Shown: piece by piece, positions 6,265-15,878 of the stretch | How the letters are laid out: each line of letters starts with the position of its first letter | Position numbering within the stretch: the stretch's first letter is position 1 | NCBI GenBank assembly: GCA_013373105.1 | Contig: JABXIJ010000050.1 | Span: forward strand, 1-33,838 | From: Flavobacteriaceae bacterium | GTDB lineage: Bacteria; Bacteroidota; Bacteroidia; Flavobacteriales; Flavobacteriaceae | Direction: 5' to 3' | Length of the DNA: 33,838 nucleotides | Translations under genes and position numbers: made by a program | The notes under the pieces: generated by a model | Database searches by the model: none | What the model was told of the DNA's origin: nothing | The model's input: the letters and a program-made list of their open reading frames with translations, nothing else

Positions 6265-9200
6265 TTACATATTTCTTCTGTATTGGCCACCTACTTTAAA
6301 TAAAGCATCAGTAATTTGACCTAAACTACAAACCTTAGTAGCTTCCATTAATTTTTCAAAAATATTATCATTTTGAATGGCAGCTTCTTGTAAGATTTCT
6401 AATTGTTTATCAGCATTTTTTTGCTGAACTTTATTAAGGTTTTCCTTAGTTCTAATTTGATTTTGTTTTTCTTCTTCTGTAGCTCTAATTACTTCTGCAG
6501 GCAATACTGTTGGCGATCCTTTTGAGCTTAGGAAAGTGTTAACACCAATAATTGGGAACTCTCCTGTATGCTTTAAAGTTTCGTAATACAAACTTTCTTC
6601 CTGTATTTTAGAACGTTGGTACATGGTTTCCATAGCACCTAAAACACCACCTCTTTCTGTAATTCTATCAAACTCTTCTAATACAGCTTCTTCAACTAAA
6701 TCTGTAAGTTCTTCAATAATAAAAGAACCTTGAATAGGGTTTTCGTTTTTAGCTAAACCTAACTCTTTATTGATGATTAACTGTATAGCCATAGCTCTTC
6801 TAACTGACTCTTCTGTTGGTGTAGTAATGGCTTCATCATAAGCATTGGTGTGTAATGAGTTACAGTTATCATAAATGGCATACAGTGCTTGTAAAGTAGT
6901 TCTAATATCATTAAAATCAATTTCTTGTGCGTGTAACGAACGTCCAGAAGTTTGAATGTGATATTTTAACATTTGAGCTCTAGGATTGGCTCCATATTTA
7001 TGTTTTAAGGCTTTAGACCAAATTTTACGAGCCACTCTACCTATTACAGAATATTCAGGATCAATTCCATTAGAGAAGAAGAACGATAAGTTTGGACCAA
7101 ACTTGTTAATATCCATTCCTCTTGATAAATAATACTCTACATAAGTAAAACCATTTGCTAAAGTAAGTGCCAACTGTGTAATTGGGTTAGCTCCAGCTTC
7201 TGCAATATGATAACCTGAAATAGAAACTGAATAGAAATTTCTAACCTGCTTTTGAATAAAATATTCCTGAACATCACCCATTAAACGTAAGGCAAATTCA
7301 GTTGAAAATATACAAGTATTTTGCGCTTGATCTTCTTTTAAAATATCAGCTTGAACTGTACCTCTAACTTGCGCTAAAGTTTCTGTTTTTATTTTTTGAT
7401 AAACATCAGCTGGTAAAACTTGATCACCTGTTAAACCAAGCAGCATTAATCCTAAACCATCATTACCTTCTGGTAATTCACCATGATATTTTGGTCTTTC
7501 TACACCTTTATCATCATAAACTTCTTTAAACTTCTTTTCTACTTCTTTTTCAAGTTTATGTTCTTTTATGTATTTCTCACAATTCTGATCTATGGCTGCA
7601 TTCATAAAGAACCCTAATAACATTGGAGCAGGCCCATTAATGGTCATAGAAACAGAGGTCATAGCATGACTTAAATCGAAACCAGAATACAACTTTTTAG
7701 CATCATCTAAACAACAAATAGAAACTCCTGCATTTCCAATTTTCCCATAAATATCTGGTCTGTGACCTGGATCGTTTCCATACAAAGTAACTGAATCAAA
7801 AGCAGTTGATAAACGTTTAGCAGGCATACCTAAGCTAACGTAATGAAAGCGTCTATTAGTTCTTTCTGGGCCTCCTTCACCAGCAAACATTCTTGTTGGG
7901 TCTTCACCAGTTCTTTTAAAAGGATATAATCCAGAAGTATATGGGAATTCACCAGGAACATTTTCTTGTAAACACCAACGTAATAAATCGCCCCAAGCTT
8001 TGTATTTTGGTAAAGCTACTTTAGGAATTGCTGTGTGAGATAATGATTTGGTGTGTGTTTCAATTTTAATTTCTTTATCTCTAACTTTAAATGCATAAAT
8101 TGGGTCTTTGTATTTTTTAACCTTTTCATCCCAATTTAAAATAACTTCCCAATTATATGGATCTAAATCCATTTTTACACGATCAAATTCCCCTAATAAA
8201 AGTTTAAGAAAATCTTTATTCTTTTCAGTTTTTTGAATTGATGCAGTATCTATACCAGATTTGTCTAAGGTTATGTTAGCGTCTGATACACTTTCAATTG
8301 TGGTGTAAATACCATACAATTTTTGGGCAACTTTTACCTGCTCATTAACTGTGTTGTCATAACTTCTGTTATTTTCAGAAATTTCAGATAAGTAACGTAC
8401 TCTTTTAGGAGGAATTACATAAATCTTTTCAGACATTTCTTTAGTGATTTCAAAAGTTGATACTAAGTCTGCATTTGTTTTTTCAACCAATTTGTCCATT
8501 ATCGCTCTGTAAAGCGAGTTCATGCCTGGGTCATTAAATTGTGATGCAATGGTTCCAAAAACAGGCATATCATCCATAGGAATATCCCATAGATTATTAT
8601 TACGCATGTATTGTTTTTTTACATCACGAATGGCATCTAAAGCACCTCTTTTGTCGAATTTATTTATGGCTACTAGATCAGCAAAATCAAGCATGTCAAT
8701 TTTTTCAAGCTGAGTTGCAGCTCCAAATTCAGGTGTCATTACATATAATGAGGTGTCTGAATGTTCTATAATTTCAGTATCAGATTGCCCAATACCAGAA
8801 GTTTCTAAAATAATTAAATCGAACTCTGCAGCTTTTAACACTTCTACAGCTTCATTTACATATTTTGATAACGCTAAGTTCGATTGACGCGTAGCTAGCG
8901 AACGCATGTAAACTCTTGAATCGTTAATCGCATTCATACGTATTCTGTCTCCTAATAAAGCACCACCTGTCTTTCTTTTTGATGGGTCAACAGAAATTAA
9001 TCCAACAGTTTTATTTGGAAAATCAATTAAAAAACGTCTTACTAATTCATCTACTAAAGAAGATTTTCCTGCACCTCCTGTACCTGTAATTCCTAATACA
9101 GGGGTTTTAGAACTTTTATTTTTTTCGTGAATTTCTGCTAAAGTAGCTTTGGCTATTTCTGGGAAATTTTCTGCAGCAGAAATTACTCTAGCAATATTAC

Positions 9201-9708
9201 CACTTACTTTATTTGCTAAATCTTTTACGTTAACAGAAAGTTTATCGCCAATGGCAAAGTCAGATTGTTGAACTAAGTCATTAATCATTCCTTGTAAACC
9301 TAATTCACGACCATCATCTGGTGAGTATATTCGAGTAATTCCATAGTCCATTAATTCTTTAATTTCGTCTGGTAAAATTACTCCACCACCACCACCAAAA
9401 ATTTTGATGTGACTAGCACCTTTTTCTTGTAAAAGATCGTACATGTATTTAAAATACTCATTATGACCTCCCTGATAAGAAGTCATTGCAATAGCATTTG
9501 CATCTTCTTGAATGGCACAGTTAACAACTTCTTCTACACTTCTATCATGCCCTAAATGAATTACTTCTACTCCAGTAGCTTGTATGATTCTTCGCATAAT
9601 ATTTATTGCTGCATCATGTCCATCAAAGAGAGAAGCTGCAGTTACAATTCTTACTTTATGTTTTGGTTTGTAAGGTTTAATTTGTTCCATTCGTAAAAAA
9701 TCTATCAT
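6265..9708 (-). CDS. icmF: Fused isobutyryl-CoA mutase (IcmF)
   Basis: 1147 residues in the IcmF order. The B12-binding domain comes first (about 18-150; DGHDAA with His31 as the likely lower Co ligand, GGGGGVI). A MeaB-like G-protein chaperone follows (about 200-420; Walker [13 protein letters not shown] at 206-217, NKFD at 349-352), then a linker and the CoA-mutase barrel (about 560-1130). It interconverts isobutyryl-CoA and n-butyryl-CoA. Substrate residues favour this over methylmalonyl-CoA: Phe597 in LYPFKRT and Gln796 in DQAQNT stand where methylmalonyl-CoA mutases have Tyr and Arg. Pivalyl-CoA activity is known in some IcmFs. Met7 (9690) may be the true start, since [14 protein letters not shown] resembles family N-termini as I recall them. 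A single gene, divergent from hutU. Confidence 0.95.
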   Translation of the reverse strand: MIDFLRMEQIKPYKPKHKVRIVTAASLFDGHDAAINIMRRIIQATGVEVIHLGHDRSVEEVVNCAIQEDANAIAMTSYQGGHNEYFKYMYDLLQEKGASHIKIFGGGGGVILPDEIKELMDYGITRIYSPDDGRELGLQGMINDLVQQSDFAIGDKLSVNVKDLANKVSGNIARVISAAENFPEIAKATLAEIHEKNKSSKTPVLGITGTGGAGKSSLVDELVRRFLIDFPNKTVGLISVDPSKRKTGGALLGDRIRMNAINDSRVYMRSLATRQSNLALSKYVNEAVEVLKAAEFDLIILETSGIGQSDTEIIEHSDTSLYVMTPEFGAATQLEKIDMLDFADLVAINKFDKRGALDAIRDVKKQYMRNNNLWDIPMDDMPVFGTIASQFNDPGMNSLYRAIMDKLVEKTNADLVSTFEITKEMSEKIYVIPPKRVRYLSEISENNRSYDNTVNEQVKVAQKLYGIYTTIESVSDANITLDKSGIDTASIQKTEKNKDFLKLLLGEFDRVKMDLDPYNWEVILNWDEKVKKYKDPIYAFKVRDKEIKIETHTKSLSHTAIPKVALPKYKAWGDLLRWCLQENVPGEFPYTSGLYPFKRTGEDPTRMFAGEGGPERTNRRFHYVSLGMPAKRLSTAFDSVTLYGNDPGHRPDIYGKIGNAGVSICCLDDAKKLYSGFDLSHAMTSVSMTINGPAPMLLGFFMNAAIDQNCEKYIKEHKLEKEVEKKFKEVYDDKGVERPKYHGELPEGNDGLGLMLLGLTGDQVLPADVYQKIKTETLAQVRGTVQADILKEDQAQNTCIFSTEFALRLMGDVQEYFIQKQVRNFYSVSISGYHIAEAGANPITQLALTLANGFTYVEYYLSRGMDINKFGPNLSFFFSNGIDPEYSVIGRVARKIWSKALKHKYGANPRAQMLKYHIQTSGRSLHAQEIDFNDIRTTLQALYAIYDNCNSLHTNAYDEAITTPTEESVRRAMAIQLIINKELGLAKNENPIQGSFIIEELTDLVEEAVLEEFDRITERGGVLGAMETMYQRSKIQEESLYYETLKHTGEFPIIGVNTFLSSKGSPTVLPAEVIRATEEEKQNQIRTKENLNKVQQKNADKQLEILQEAAIQNDNIFEKLMEATKVCSLGQITDALFKVGGQYRRNM

Positions 9709-9791
9709 TTAAGGCTCGCAATTTACGGATTTTTCAAAAAATCTCACTAATCTTTAATGATTACTAAGTGTTAATAAACTCTCAAAATAGA

Positions 9792-9799
9792 TATATTTG
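9792..9799 (+). promoter_or_regulatory. -7 box of hutU
   Basis: TATATTTG is a perfect TAnnTTTG match, 26 bp before the ATG at 9826, giving a leader of about 20 nt. No clear -33 TTG at the usual distance. Confidence 0.55.
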
Positions 9800-9825
9800 T
9801 ACTCATTTAACTTTTCAATCAACAA

Positions 9826-11823
9826 ATGACTTTTAAAGAACAAATATTACAAGGTATTCCTACAGAATTACCACCAAAAGTAACGCTTGATATTTCTAGA
9901 AATCATGCACCTAAAAGAAAGGAAATACTTTCTGAGGAAGAACGAAAGTTAGCTTTAAAAAATGCACTTCGTTATTTTCCAAAGCAACATCATAAAGAAT
10001 TATTAGCTGAATTTAATGATGAATTGAATGCCTATGGTAGAATTTATATGTATAGGTTTAAGCCTACATATCAAATTTATGCAAGGTCTATAAAAGAGTA
10101 TCCAGGTAAATCATTACAAGCAAAAGCTATCATGTTAATGATTCAGAATAATTTAGATGATGCTGTTGCTCAGCATCCAGATGAATTAATTACCTATGGA
10201 GGTAATGGTGCTGTTTTTCAAAACTGGGCGCAATATTTGTTAACCATGCAGTATTTAGCTCAGATGACAGATAAACAAACTTTAGTTGTGTATTCTGGAC
10301 ATCCAATGGGTTTATTTCCATCGCATAAAAATGCACCAAGAGTTGTAGTAACAAATGGTATGGTAATTCCTAATTATTCTAAACCAGATGATTGGGAAAA
10401 GTTTAATGCTTTAGGAGTCTCACAATATGGGCAAATGACAGCAGGAAGCTATATGTACATTGGTCCACAAGGGATTGTTCATGGTACTACAATTACTGTG
10501 TTAAACGCTTTTAGAAAAATAGGAAAAGAACCTAAAGGGAATTTGTTCGTAACTTCTGGTTTAGGAGGAATGAGTGGTGCGCAACCTAAAGCAGGAAATA
10601 TTGCAGGTTGCATAACAGTTTGTGCAGAAGTAAACCCCAAAATTACTCAAGTTCGATTAGATCAAGGTTGGATTGATGAAAAAATTACAGATTTAAATGC
10701 CTTAGTTGAAAGAGTACAAAAAGCTAAAGAGCAAAAAGAAACAATATCAATTGCCTATTTAGGTAACGTAGTTGATGTATGGGAAAAATTTGATGAAGAG
10801 AATATTTTTATTGATTTAGGTTCAGACCAAACATCATTGCATAATCCTTGGGCAGGAGGCTATTATCCTGCAGGTTTGTCATTTGAAGAATCTAATATAA
10901 TGATGGCTGAAAACCCTGATTTATTTAAGGGAAAAGTGCAAGAATCTCTCAGAAGGCATACATCAGCTATTAATAATCATACAGCAAAAGGGACTTATTT
11001 TTTCGATTATGGAAATGCGTTTTTACTTGAATCGAGTAGAGCTGGAGCTGATGTTTTGAATTCTAAAAATGAATTGTATAGAGAGTTTAAATACCCTTCT
11101 TATGTACAAGATATTATGGGGCCTATGTGTTTCGATTATGGTTTTGGGCCTTTTAGATGGGTTTGTGCTTCTGGTAAAGAGAAAGATTTGCAAAAAACAG
11201 ATGCAATTGCTTGTGAGGTTTTAGAAGAAATAAAGAAAGATGCACCAAAAGAAATTCAGCAACAAATGGCTGATAATATTCAATGGATTAAAGAAGCTCA
11301 AAAGAATAAATTAGTAGTTGGCTCTCAAGCTAGAATTTTATATGCAGATGCAGAAGGAAGAATTAAAATAGCAAATGCATTTAATAAAGCTATTAAAAAA
11401 GGTAAAATTGGTCCTGTAGTGTTAGGAAGAGATCATCATGATGTATCAGGTACAGACTCTCCTTACAGAGAAACTTCTAATATTTACGATGGTTCAAAAT
11501 TTACATCAGACATGGCAATTCAAAATGTGATTGGAGATAGCTTTAGAGGAGCAACTTGGGTATCTATTCACAATGGAGGTGGAGTAGGTTGGGGTGAAGT
11601 AATTAATGGAGGTTTTGGCATGCTTCTTGATGGTAGTAAAGCAGCGTCAAAGCGTTTAAAATCAATGCTTTTTTGGGATGTTAACAATGGAATTTCAAGG
11701 CGAAGTTGGGCAAGAAATGATGAAGCTGTTTTTGCAATCAAAAGAGCTATGCAGTCAGAAAAACGATTAAAAGTTACCCTTCCAAATATAGTTGATGACG
11801 ATTTGATGAATAGTTTAACTTAA
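9826..11823 (+). CDS. hutU: Urocanate hydratase (urocanase)
   Basis: 665 residues, about 100 longer than the E. coli-type enzyme (about 555), with an extended N-terminus; this longer form is common in Bacteroidota. It hydrates urocanate to imidazolone propionate, the second step of histidine breakdown, using tightly bound NAD+ as an electrophile. Family stretches are easy to see: ELITYGGNGAVFQNWAQY, YSGHPMGLFPSH, QMTAGSYMYIGPQGIVHGTT, the NAD-binding GLGGMSGAQPKA (245-256), GPMCFDYGFGPFRWVCASG, GRDHHDVSGTDSPYRET and VSIHNGGGVGWGE. None of hutH, hutI or hutG is in the window. The DUF4136 gene follows after 11 bp and is probably co-transcribed. Confidence 0.96.
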   Translation: MTFKEQILQGIPTELPPKVTLDISRNHAPKRKEILSEEERKLALKNALRYFPKQHHKELLAEFNDELNAYGRIYMYRFKPTYQIYARSIKEYPGKSLQAKAIMLMIQNNLDDAVAQHPDELITYGGNGAVFQNWAQYLLTMQYLAQMTDKQTLVVYSGHPMGLFPSHKNAPRVVVTNGMVIPNYSKPDDWEKFNALGVSQYGQMTAGSYMYIGPQGIVHGTTITVLNAFRKIGKEPKGNLFVTSGLGGMSGAQPKAGNIAGCITVCAEVNPKITQVRLDQGWIDEKITDLNALVERVQKAKEQKETISIAYLGNVVDVWEKFDEENIFIDLGSDQTSLHNPWAGGYYPAGLSFEESNIMMAENPDLFKGKVQESLRRHTSAINNHTAKGTYFFDYGNAFLLESSRAGADVLNSKNELYREFKYPSYVQDIMGPMCFDYGFGPFRWVCASGKEKDLQKTDAIACEVLEEIKKDAPKEIQQQMADNIQWIKEAQKNKLVVGSQARILYADAEGRIKIANAFNKAIKKGKIGPVVLGRDHHDVSGTDSPYRETSNIYDGSKFTSDMAIQNVIGDSFRGATWVSIHNGGGVGWGEVINGGFGMLLDGSKAASKRLKSMLFWDVNNGISRRSWARNDEAVFAIKRAMQSEKRLKVTLPNIVDDDLMNSLT

Positions 11824-11834
11824 CACATCAAATT

Positions 11835-12371
11835 ATGAAAAAATTAGTTATTTTCTTTATTGGAGTTCTTGTACTAAGCTCATGTAACTCATTAAAAGTA
11901 ACAATAGATTATGATACTCAAGTAGATTTTTCTAAATACAAAACCTATGCTTTTTATAAGCCAGGTATAGACAAAGCTAATATTTCTGATTTAGACAAAA
12001 AAAGAATATTAAGAGCTGTTGAAATTGAAATGAAAAATCAAGGGTTTATAAAATCTGAAACTCCAGATTTATTGGTAAGTATATTTACTAAATCTAGAGA
12101 GCGAGTTAATGTAAATCAAAACAATTTTGGCCTTGGCTGGGGTTGGGGTTGGGGCTGGAACCCTTGGATTTGGGGAGGAGGCGTCAACAATGTAAATGTG
12201 AGTCAGTATACAGAAGGTACTTTATTTATAGATTTTATTGATAAAGCTAAAAAAGAATTGATTTGGCAAGGAGTTGGAACTGGAGCTTTAAAAACTCAAA
12301 ACCAAGCTAAAAAAGAAGCCAGAATAAAAGAATTTGTAAAAGAAATTATTACAAGATTTCCTCCTGAATAA
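11835..12371 (+). CDS. DUF4136 domain lipoprotein
   Basis: 178 residues. A lipoprotein signal ends at the lipobox LSSC (Cys17), and the DUF4136 hallmark follows (VTIDYDTQVDFSKYKTYAFY, 22-41). A Gly/Trp-rich run (GLGWGWGWGWNPWIWGGG, about 97-114) sits in the middle, then a segment ending in a basic KEARIKEFVKEIITRFPP. Proteins of this type are exported, probably to the outer membrane, and their function is unknown. It lies 11 bp after hutU, so it is probably read from the same promoter, though I see no functional link with histidine degradation. It ends at a bidirectional terminator. Confidence 0.9.
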   Translation: MKKLVIFFIGVLVLSSCNSLKVTIDYDTQVDFSKYKTYAFYKPGIDKANISDLDKKRILRAVEIEMKNQGFIKSETPDLLVSIFTKSRERVNVNQNNFGLGWGWGWGWNPWIWGGGVNNVNVSQYTEGTLFIDFIDKAKKELIWQGVGTGALKTQNQAKKEARIKEFVKEIITRFPPE

Positions 12372-12384
12372 AAGGAATAATATA

Positions 12385-12414
12385 AAAAAGCCAAAACTTT
12401 TGTTTTGGCTTTTT
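12385..12414. terminator. Bidirectional terminator between the DUF4136 and GSII genes
   Basis: AGCCAAAAC (12389-12397) pairs with GTTTTGGCT (12402-12410) around TTTT, flanked by A5 (12385-12389) and T5 (12410-12414), which extend the stem. It serves both convergent genes. Confidence 0.9.
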
Positions 12415-12435
12415 ATTATATATAAATCTATTTTA

Positions 12436-13452
12436 TTAAACGTCAGCAGATTTTACTGTTTTAATAATTCTAGCAGCAATTTTATATGGGTCACCATTAG
12501 AAGCAGGTCTTCTATCTTCTAACCAGCCTTTCCAACCTTTTTCTACAGTTAAAATTGGAATTCTAATTGATGCACCTCTATCTGAAATACCATAAGAGAA
12601 ATCAGAAATTGATGCAGTTTCATGGTCACCAGTTAAACGCTGATCGTTAAACTCACCATAAACTTCAATATGTTCTTTAACAACAGGTCTAAATGCTTCA
12701 CAAACTTTTTCATAAACTTCTCTAGAACCACAAGTTCTTAATAAGTTGTTAGAGAAGTTAGCATGCATACCAGAACCATTCCAGTCCATTTCTTTACCTA
12801 GTGGTTTTGGGTGATACTCAATGTACCAACCATATTTTTCAGTTAATCTATCTAATAAATAACGAGCAACCCAAATTTCATCTCCAGCTTTTTTTGCGCC
12901 TTTTGCAAATAATTGGAATTCCCATTGACCAGAAGCAACTTCTTGATTTATACCTTCGAAGTTTAAACCAGCATCTATACATAAATTAGCATGTTCTTCT
13001 ACTAAAGCTCTACCATGAGTATTTCTACCACCAACAGAACAATAATATAAACCTTGAGGAGCAGGATAACCACCAACAGGGAAACCTAATGGTAACTGTG
13101 TTTTTTTGTCCATAATAAAGTATTCTTGTTCGAAACCAAACCAAAAGTCATCATTATCATCATCAATTGTTGCTCTACCGTTAGAAACGTGTGGAGTACC
13201 ATCTGCATTTAAAACTTCTGTCATTACTAAATAACCATCTCTTCTTGCAGGATCTGGATAAATAGCAACTGGTTTAAGTAAACAGTCTGAAGAACCACCT
13301 TCTGCTTGTCTTGTAGATGAACCATCAAAAGACCACATTGGGCAATCTTCTAATTTACCACTAAAATTTTCCTCAATTTTAGTTTTACTACGCATGTTTT
13401 GAGTTGGATGATAACCATCTAACCAAATGTACTCTAATTTAGACTTGCTCAT
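12436..13452 (-). CDS. Glutamine synthetase, GSII (eukaryote-like) type
   Basis: 338 residues, the length of GSII enzymes and much shorter than GSI (about 470) or GSIII (about 730). It makes glutamine from glutamate, ammonia and ATP in the cytoplasm. Visible features are a beta-grasp N-terminal domain with MWSFDGSST, the metal-binding FGFEQEYF, GINQEVASGQWEFQ, NGSGMHANFS, and the C-terminal substrate and ATP-site stretch HETASISDFSYGISDRGASIRIP. GSII enzymes are not adenylylated like GSI, and I see no Tyr-adenylylation motif. It is divergent from a GSIII gene across a 171-bp region with repeated GGGGTA elements, so the pair may share nitrogen control. Confidence 0.93.
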   Translation of the reverse strand: MSKSKLEYIWLDGYHPTQNMRSKTKIEENFSGKLEDCPMWSFDGSSTRQAEGGSSDCLLKPVAIYPDPARRDGYLVMTEVLNADGTPHVSNGRATIDDDNDDFWFGFEQEYFIMDKKTQLPLGFPVGGYPAPQGLYYCSVGGRNTHGRALVEEHANLCIDAGLNFEGINQEVASGQWEFQLFAKGAKKAGDEIWVARYLLDRLTEKYGWYIEYHPKPLGKEMDWNGSGMHANFSNNLLRTCGSREVYEKVCEAFRPVVKEHIEVYGEFNDQRLTGDHETASISDFSYGISDRGASIRIPILTVEKGWKGWLEDRRPASNGDPYKIAARIIKTVKSADV

Positions 13453-13525
13453 AATTTTAATTTATTTCTTTATTTTAAATTAACGCCACAAAAATCAAAT
13501 ATTTTATAAACATATCAAAAAAAAG

Positions 13526-13582
13526 GGGGTAAAATTTATTAACATACATTAAAATAATTTTACCCCTAATTTTATTGGGGTA
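13526..13582. promoter_or_regulatory. Three GGGGTA half-sites between the divergent glutamine synthetase genes
   Basis: GGGGTAAAATT (13526-13536) and AATTTTACCCC (13556-13566) form a perfect 11-bp inverted repeat with a 19-bp spacer. The second arm also faces a third GGGGTA (13577-13582) that abuts the glnN -7 box, forming an alternative, shorter repeat. G-runs like these stand out in this A+T-rich sequence. A dimeric nitrogen regulator acting on both genes is the obvious idea; no regulator is identified. Confidence 0.5.
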
Positions 13583-13588
13583 TATTTG
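13581..13588 (+). promoter_or_regulatory. -7 box of glnN
   Basis: TATATTTG, a perfect TAnnTTTG match, 35 bp before the ATG at 13624. For the GSII gene the best candidate is AATATTTG on the minus strand (13503-13496), one mismatch. Confidence 0.55.
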
Positions 13589-13623
13589 CAAATCATATTA
13601 AAAACTTAAAAAATACTTAACAT

Positions 13624-15807
13624 ATGTCAACAATTAGATTTGCTGCATTAAAAAAAGCGTTAAATAGAAATAGTAATGAGATACATGAAACAGAAAAGCG
13701 TTCTAGCCTTTTTGGGAGAAATGTGTTTAATAGTATTACTTTGCAACAATATTTAACCAAATCTGCTTACGAAAGTGTAATGAGTGCTATTGAGAAAGGT
13801 AGTAAAATTGATAGAAAAATAGCAGATCAAGTTGCAGTTAGTATGAAAGATTGGGCTATTTCTAGAGGAGCTACTCATTATACACATTGGTTTCAGCCAT
13901 TAACAGGGGCTACTGCAGAAAAACATGATGCTTTTTTTGAGTCTATTAATGGTAGTGTTGCTATGGAACGTTTTGATGGTGAACAGCTAGTGCAACAAGA
14001 ACCTGATGCATCAAGTTTTCCAAATGGTGGAATTCGAAATACTTTTGAAGCAAGAGGCTACACTGCATGGGACCCAACATCACCTGCTTTTGTGTATGGT
14101 ACAACATTATGTATACCCACTATTTTTGTAGCGTATACAGGTGAAGCTTTAGATAATAAAACGCCCTTATTAAGAGCTTTACAAGCAGTTGACACTCATG
14201 CTACTGCAGTTTGTAAATATTTCGATAAAAATGTTTCTAAGGTAAATGCTACTTTAGGTTGGGAACAAGAATACTTTTTAATTGACGAAGCTCTAGCCAA
14301 CTCAAGACCAGATATAATTTTAACAGGTAGAACTTTATTAGGTCACACACCTGCAAAAGGTCAACAATTAGATGATCATTACTTTGGTAGTATTCCATCA
14401 AGAGCAATGAATTTTATGAAAGAGCTTGAAATAGAATCTTTAAAGTTGGGAATACCTGTTAAGACAAGACATAATGAGGTAGCACCTAATCAGTTTGAGT
14501 TAGCCCCTATTTTTGAAGAAGCAAATTTAGCAGTAGACCATAATTCATTATTAATGGACGTTATGGGTAGAATTGCCAAGCGTCATCAATTTAAAGTATT
14601 GTTTCATGAAAAACCATTTTATGGTGTTAATGGTTCTGGTAAGCACAATAATTGGTCTTTATCTACTTCAGATGGAACTAATTTATTGAGTCCTGGTAAA
14701 ACACCAATGAAAAATTTACAGTTTTTAACTTTTTTTGTAAATACTATTAAAGCTGTTTATAATTATGAAGAATTACTGAGAGCCTCAATAGCATCTGCAA
14801 GTAACGATCATAGATTGGGTGCTAATGAAGCACCACCAGCAATTATTTCTGTCTTTATTGGTAGTCAGCTTTCTGCTGTTTTAGATGAGTTAGAAAATGT
14901 AACCAAAGGAAAATTATCACCAGAAGAAAAAACTGATTTAAAACTGAATATAATTGGTAAAATTCCAGAAATATTATTAGATAATACCGATAGAAATAGA
15001 ACATCACCTTTTGCTTTTACAGGTAATAAATTCGAATTTAGAGCTGTTGGCTCTACAGCTAATTGTGCAATACCAATGACAGTATTAAATACAATAGTAG
15101 CTAAACAATTAAAAGAATTTAAAGTTGAAGTTGATACCTTAATAGAGGAGAAAAACTTAAAAAAGGACGAAGCAATTTTTAATATTTTAAGAGAATATAT
15201 TAAAGATTGTAAAAGTATTCGTTTTGAAGGAGATGGTTATGGTGAGGCATGGGAAAAAGAAGCTAAAAAGAGAGGGCTAAGCAATAATAAAACTACACCA
15301 GAAGCACTTAAAGCAAAAATTGACAAGAAAACTATTGCGCTTTTTGAAGAAATGCAGGTAATGAATAAAATAGAGCAAGAAGCTCGTTTTGAAATTGAAG
15401 TTGAAGAGTATACAAAACGCTTGCAAATAGAAAGCAGAGTAATTGGAGATATTGCTAGAAACCACGTAATTCCTACTGCGATTAACTATCAAAACACCTT
15501 ATTAGAAAATACTAAAAACTTAAAAGAAGTATTTGGAGAGGAGTATAAAACCATAGCTAATGAGCAAATTGCTTTAATTAAAACCATATCAAATCACATT
15601 ACACAAATTAATGCATTAACACTAGCAATGATTGAAGAACGAAAAGAAGCAAATAAATTAACAGGTTTAAAATCTGCTGAGAGTTACTGTAAAAAGGTTA
15701 AACCTTACTTTGAGCAAATACGCTATCATTCTGATAAACTAGAAACTATGGTCGATGATAATATTTGGCCATTAACTAAGTATAGAGAACTATTATTTAT
15801 TAGGTAA
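13624..15807 (+). CDS. glnN: Glutamine synthetase III
   Basis: 727 residues, the usual GSIII length. The N-terminus FAALKKALNR and SLFGRNVFN are typical of the type. The catalytic part has THYTHWFQPLTGATAEKHDAF, GWEQEYFLID (metal site), KTRHNEVAPNQFELAPIFEEAN, HEKPFYGVNGSGKHNNWSL (ATP site), DHRLGANEAPPAIISVF, and DRNRTSPFAFTGNKFEFRAVGS. The C-terminal region (about 490-720) is rich in Lys and Glu and helical. GSIII forms dodecamers and in Bacteroidota is often the enzyme that responds to nitrogen supply. Its position beside a divergent GSII suggests division of labour between the two. A terminator follows 10 bp after the stop. Confidence 0.96.
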   Translation: MSTIRFAALKKALNRNSNEIHETEKRSSLFGRNVFNSITLQQYLTKSAYESVMSAIEKGSKIDRKIADQVAVSMKDWAISRGATHYTHWFQPLTGATAEKHDAFFESINGSVAMERFDGEQLVQQEPDASSFPNGGIRNTFEARGYTAWDPTSPAFVYGTTLCIPTIFVAYTGEALDNKTPLLRALQAVDTHATAVCKYFDKNVSKVNATLGWEQEYFLIDEALANSRPDIILTGRTLLGHTPAKGQQLDDHYFGSIPSRAMNFMKELEIESLKLGIPVKTRHNEVAPNQFELAPIFEEANLAVDHNSLLMDVMGRIAKRHQFKVLFHEKPFYGVNGSGKHNNWSLSTSDGTNLLSPGKTPMKNLQFLTFFVNTIKAVYNYEELLRASIASASNDHRLGANEAPPAIISVFIGSQLSAVLDELENVTKGKLSPEEKTDLKLNIIGKIPEILLDNTDRNRTSPFAFTGNKFEFRAVGSTANCAIPMTVLNTIVAKQLKEFKVEVDTLIEEKNLKKDEAIFNILREYIKDCKSIRFEGDGYGEAWEKEAKKRGLSNNKTTPEALKAKIDKKTIALFEEMQVMNKIEQEARFEIEVEEYTKRLQIESRVIGDIARNHVIPTAINYQNTLLENTKNLKEVFGEEYKTIANEQIALIKTISNHITQINALTLAMIEERKEANKLTGLKSAESYCKKVKPYFEQIRYHSDKLETMVDDNIWPLTKYRELLFIR

Positions 15808-15816
15808 TATAAAAAC

Positions 15817-15844
15817 ATCCTACTTTTTGAGTAGGATTTTTTTT
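15817..15844 (+). terminator. Terminator of glnN
   Basis: ATCCTACT (15817-15824) pairs with AGTAGGAT (15830-15837), loop TTTTG, followed by eight T (15837-15844). Confidence 0.88.
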
Positions 15845-15853
15845 GTAAAAGCA

Positions 15854-15861
15854 TACCTTTG
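15854..15861 (+). promoter_or_regulatory. -7 box of purM
   Basis: TACCTTTG, a perfect TAnnTTTG match, directly after the glnN terminator and 18 bp before the ATG at 15879, giving a leader of about 12 nt. Confidence 0.55.
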
Positions 15862-15878
15862 TAACCCAACACAAAATC

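Noticed and set aside
6265..9708. Methylmalonyl-CoA mutase
   Set aside because: The fused G-protein domain order and the Phe597/Gln796 pair in the substrate site point to isobutyryl-CoA mutase.
9826..12371. Histidine-utilisation operon
   Set aside because: Only hutU is present; the second gene is a DUF4136 lipoprotein, and no hutH, hutI or hutG is near.
12801..12989. Plus-strand open frame of 62 codons within the GSII gene
   Set aside because: Entirely opposite a well-conserved coding region, with no recognisable family features.
15277..15492. Minus-strand open frame of 71 codons within glnN
   Set aside because: Phe/Ile/Asn-rich shadow of the Lys/Glu-rich C-terminal region of GSIII; no family resemblance and no promoter.
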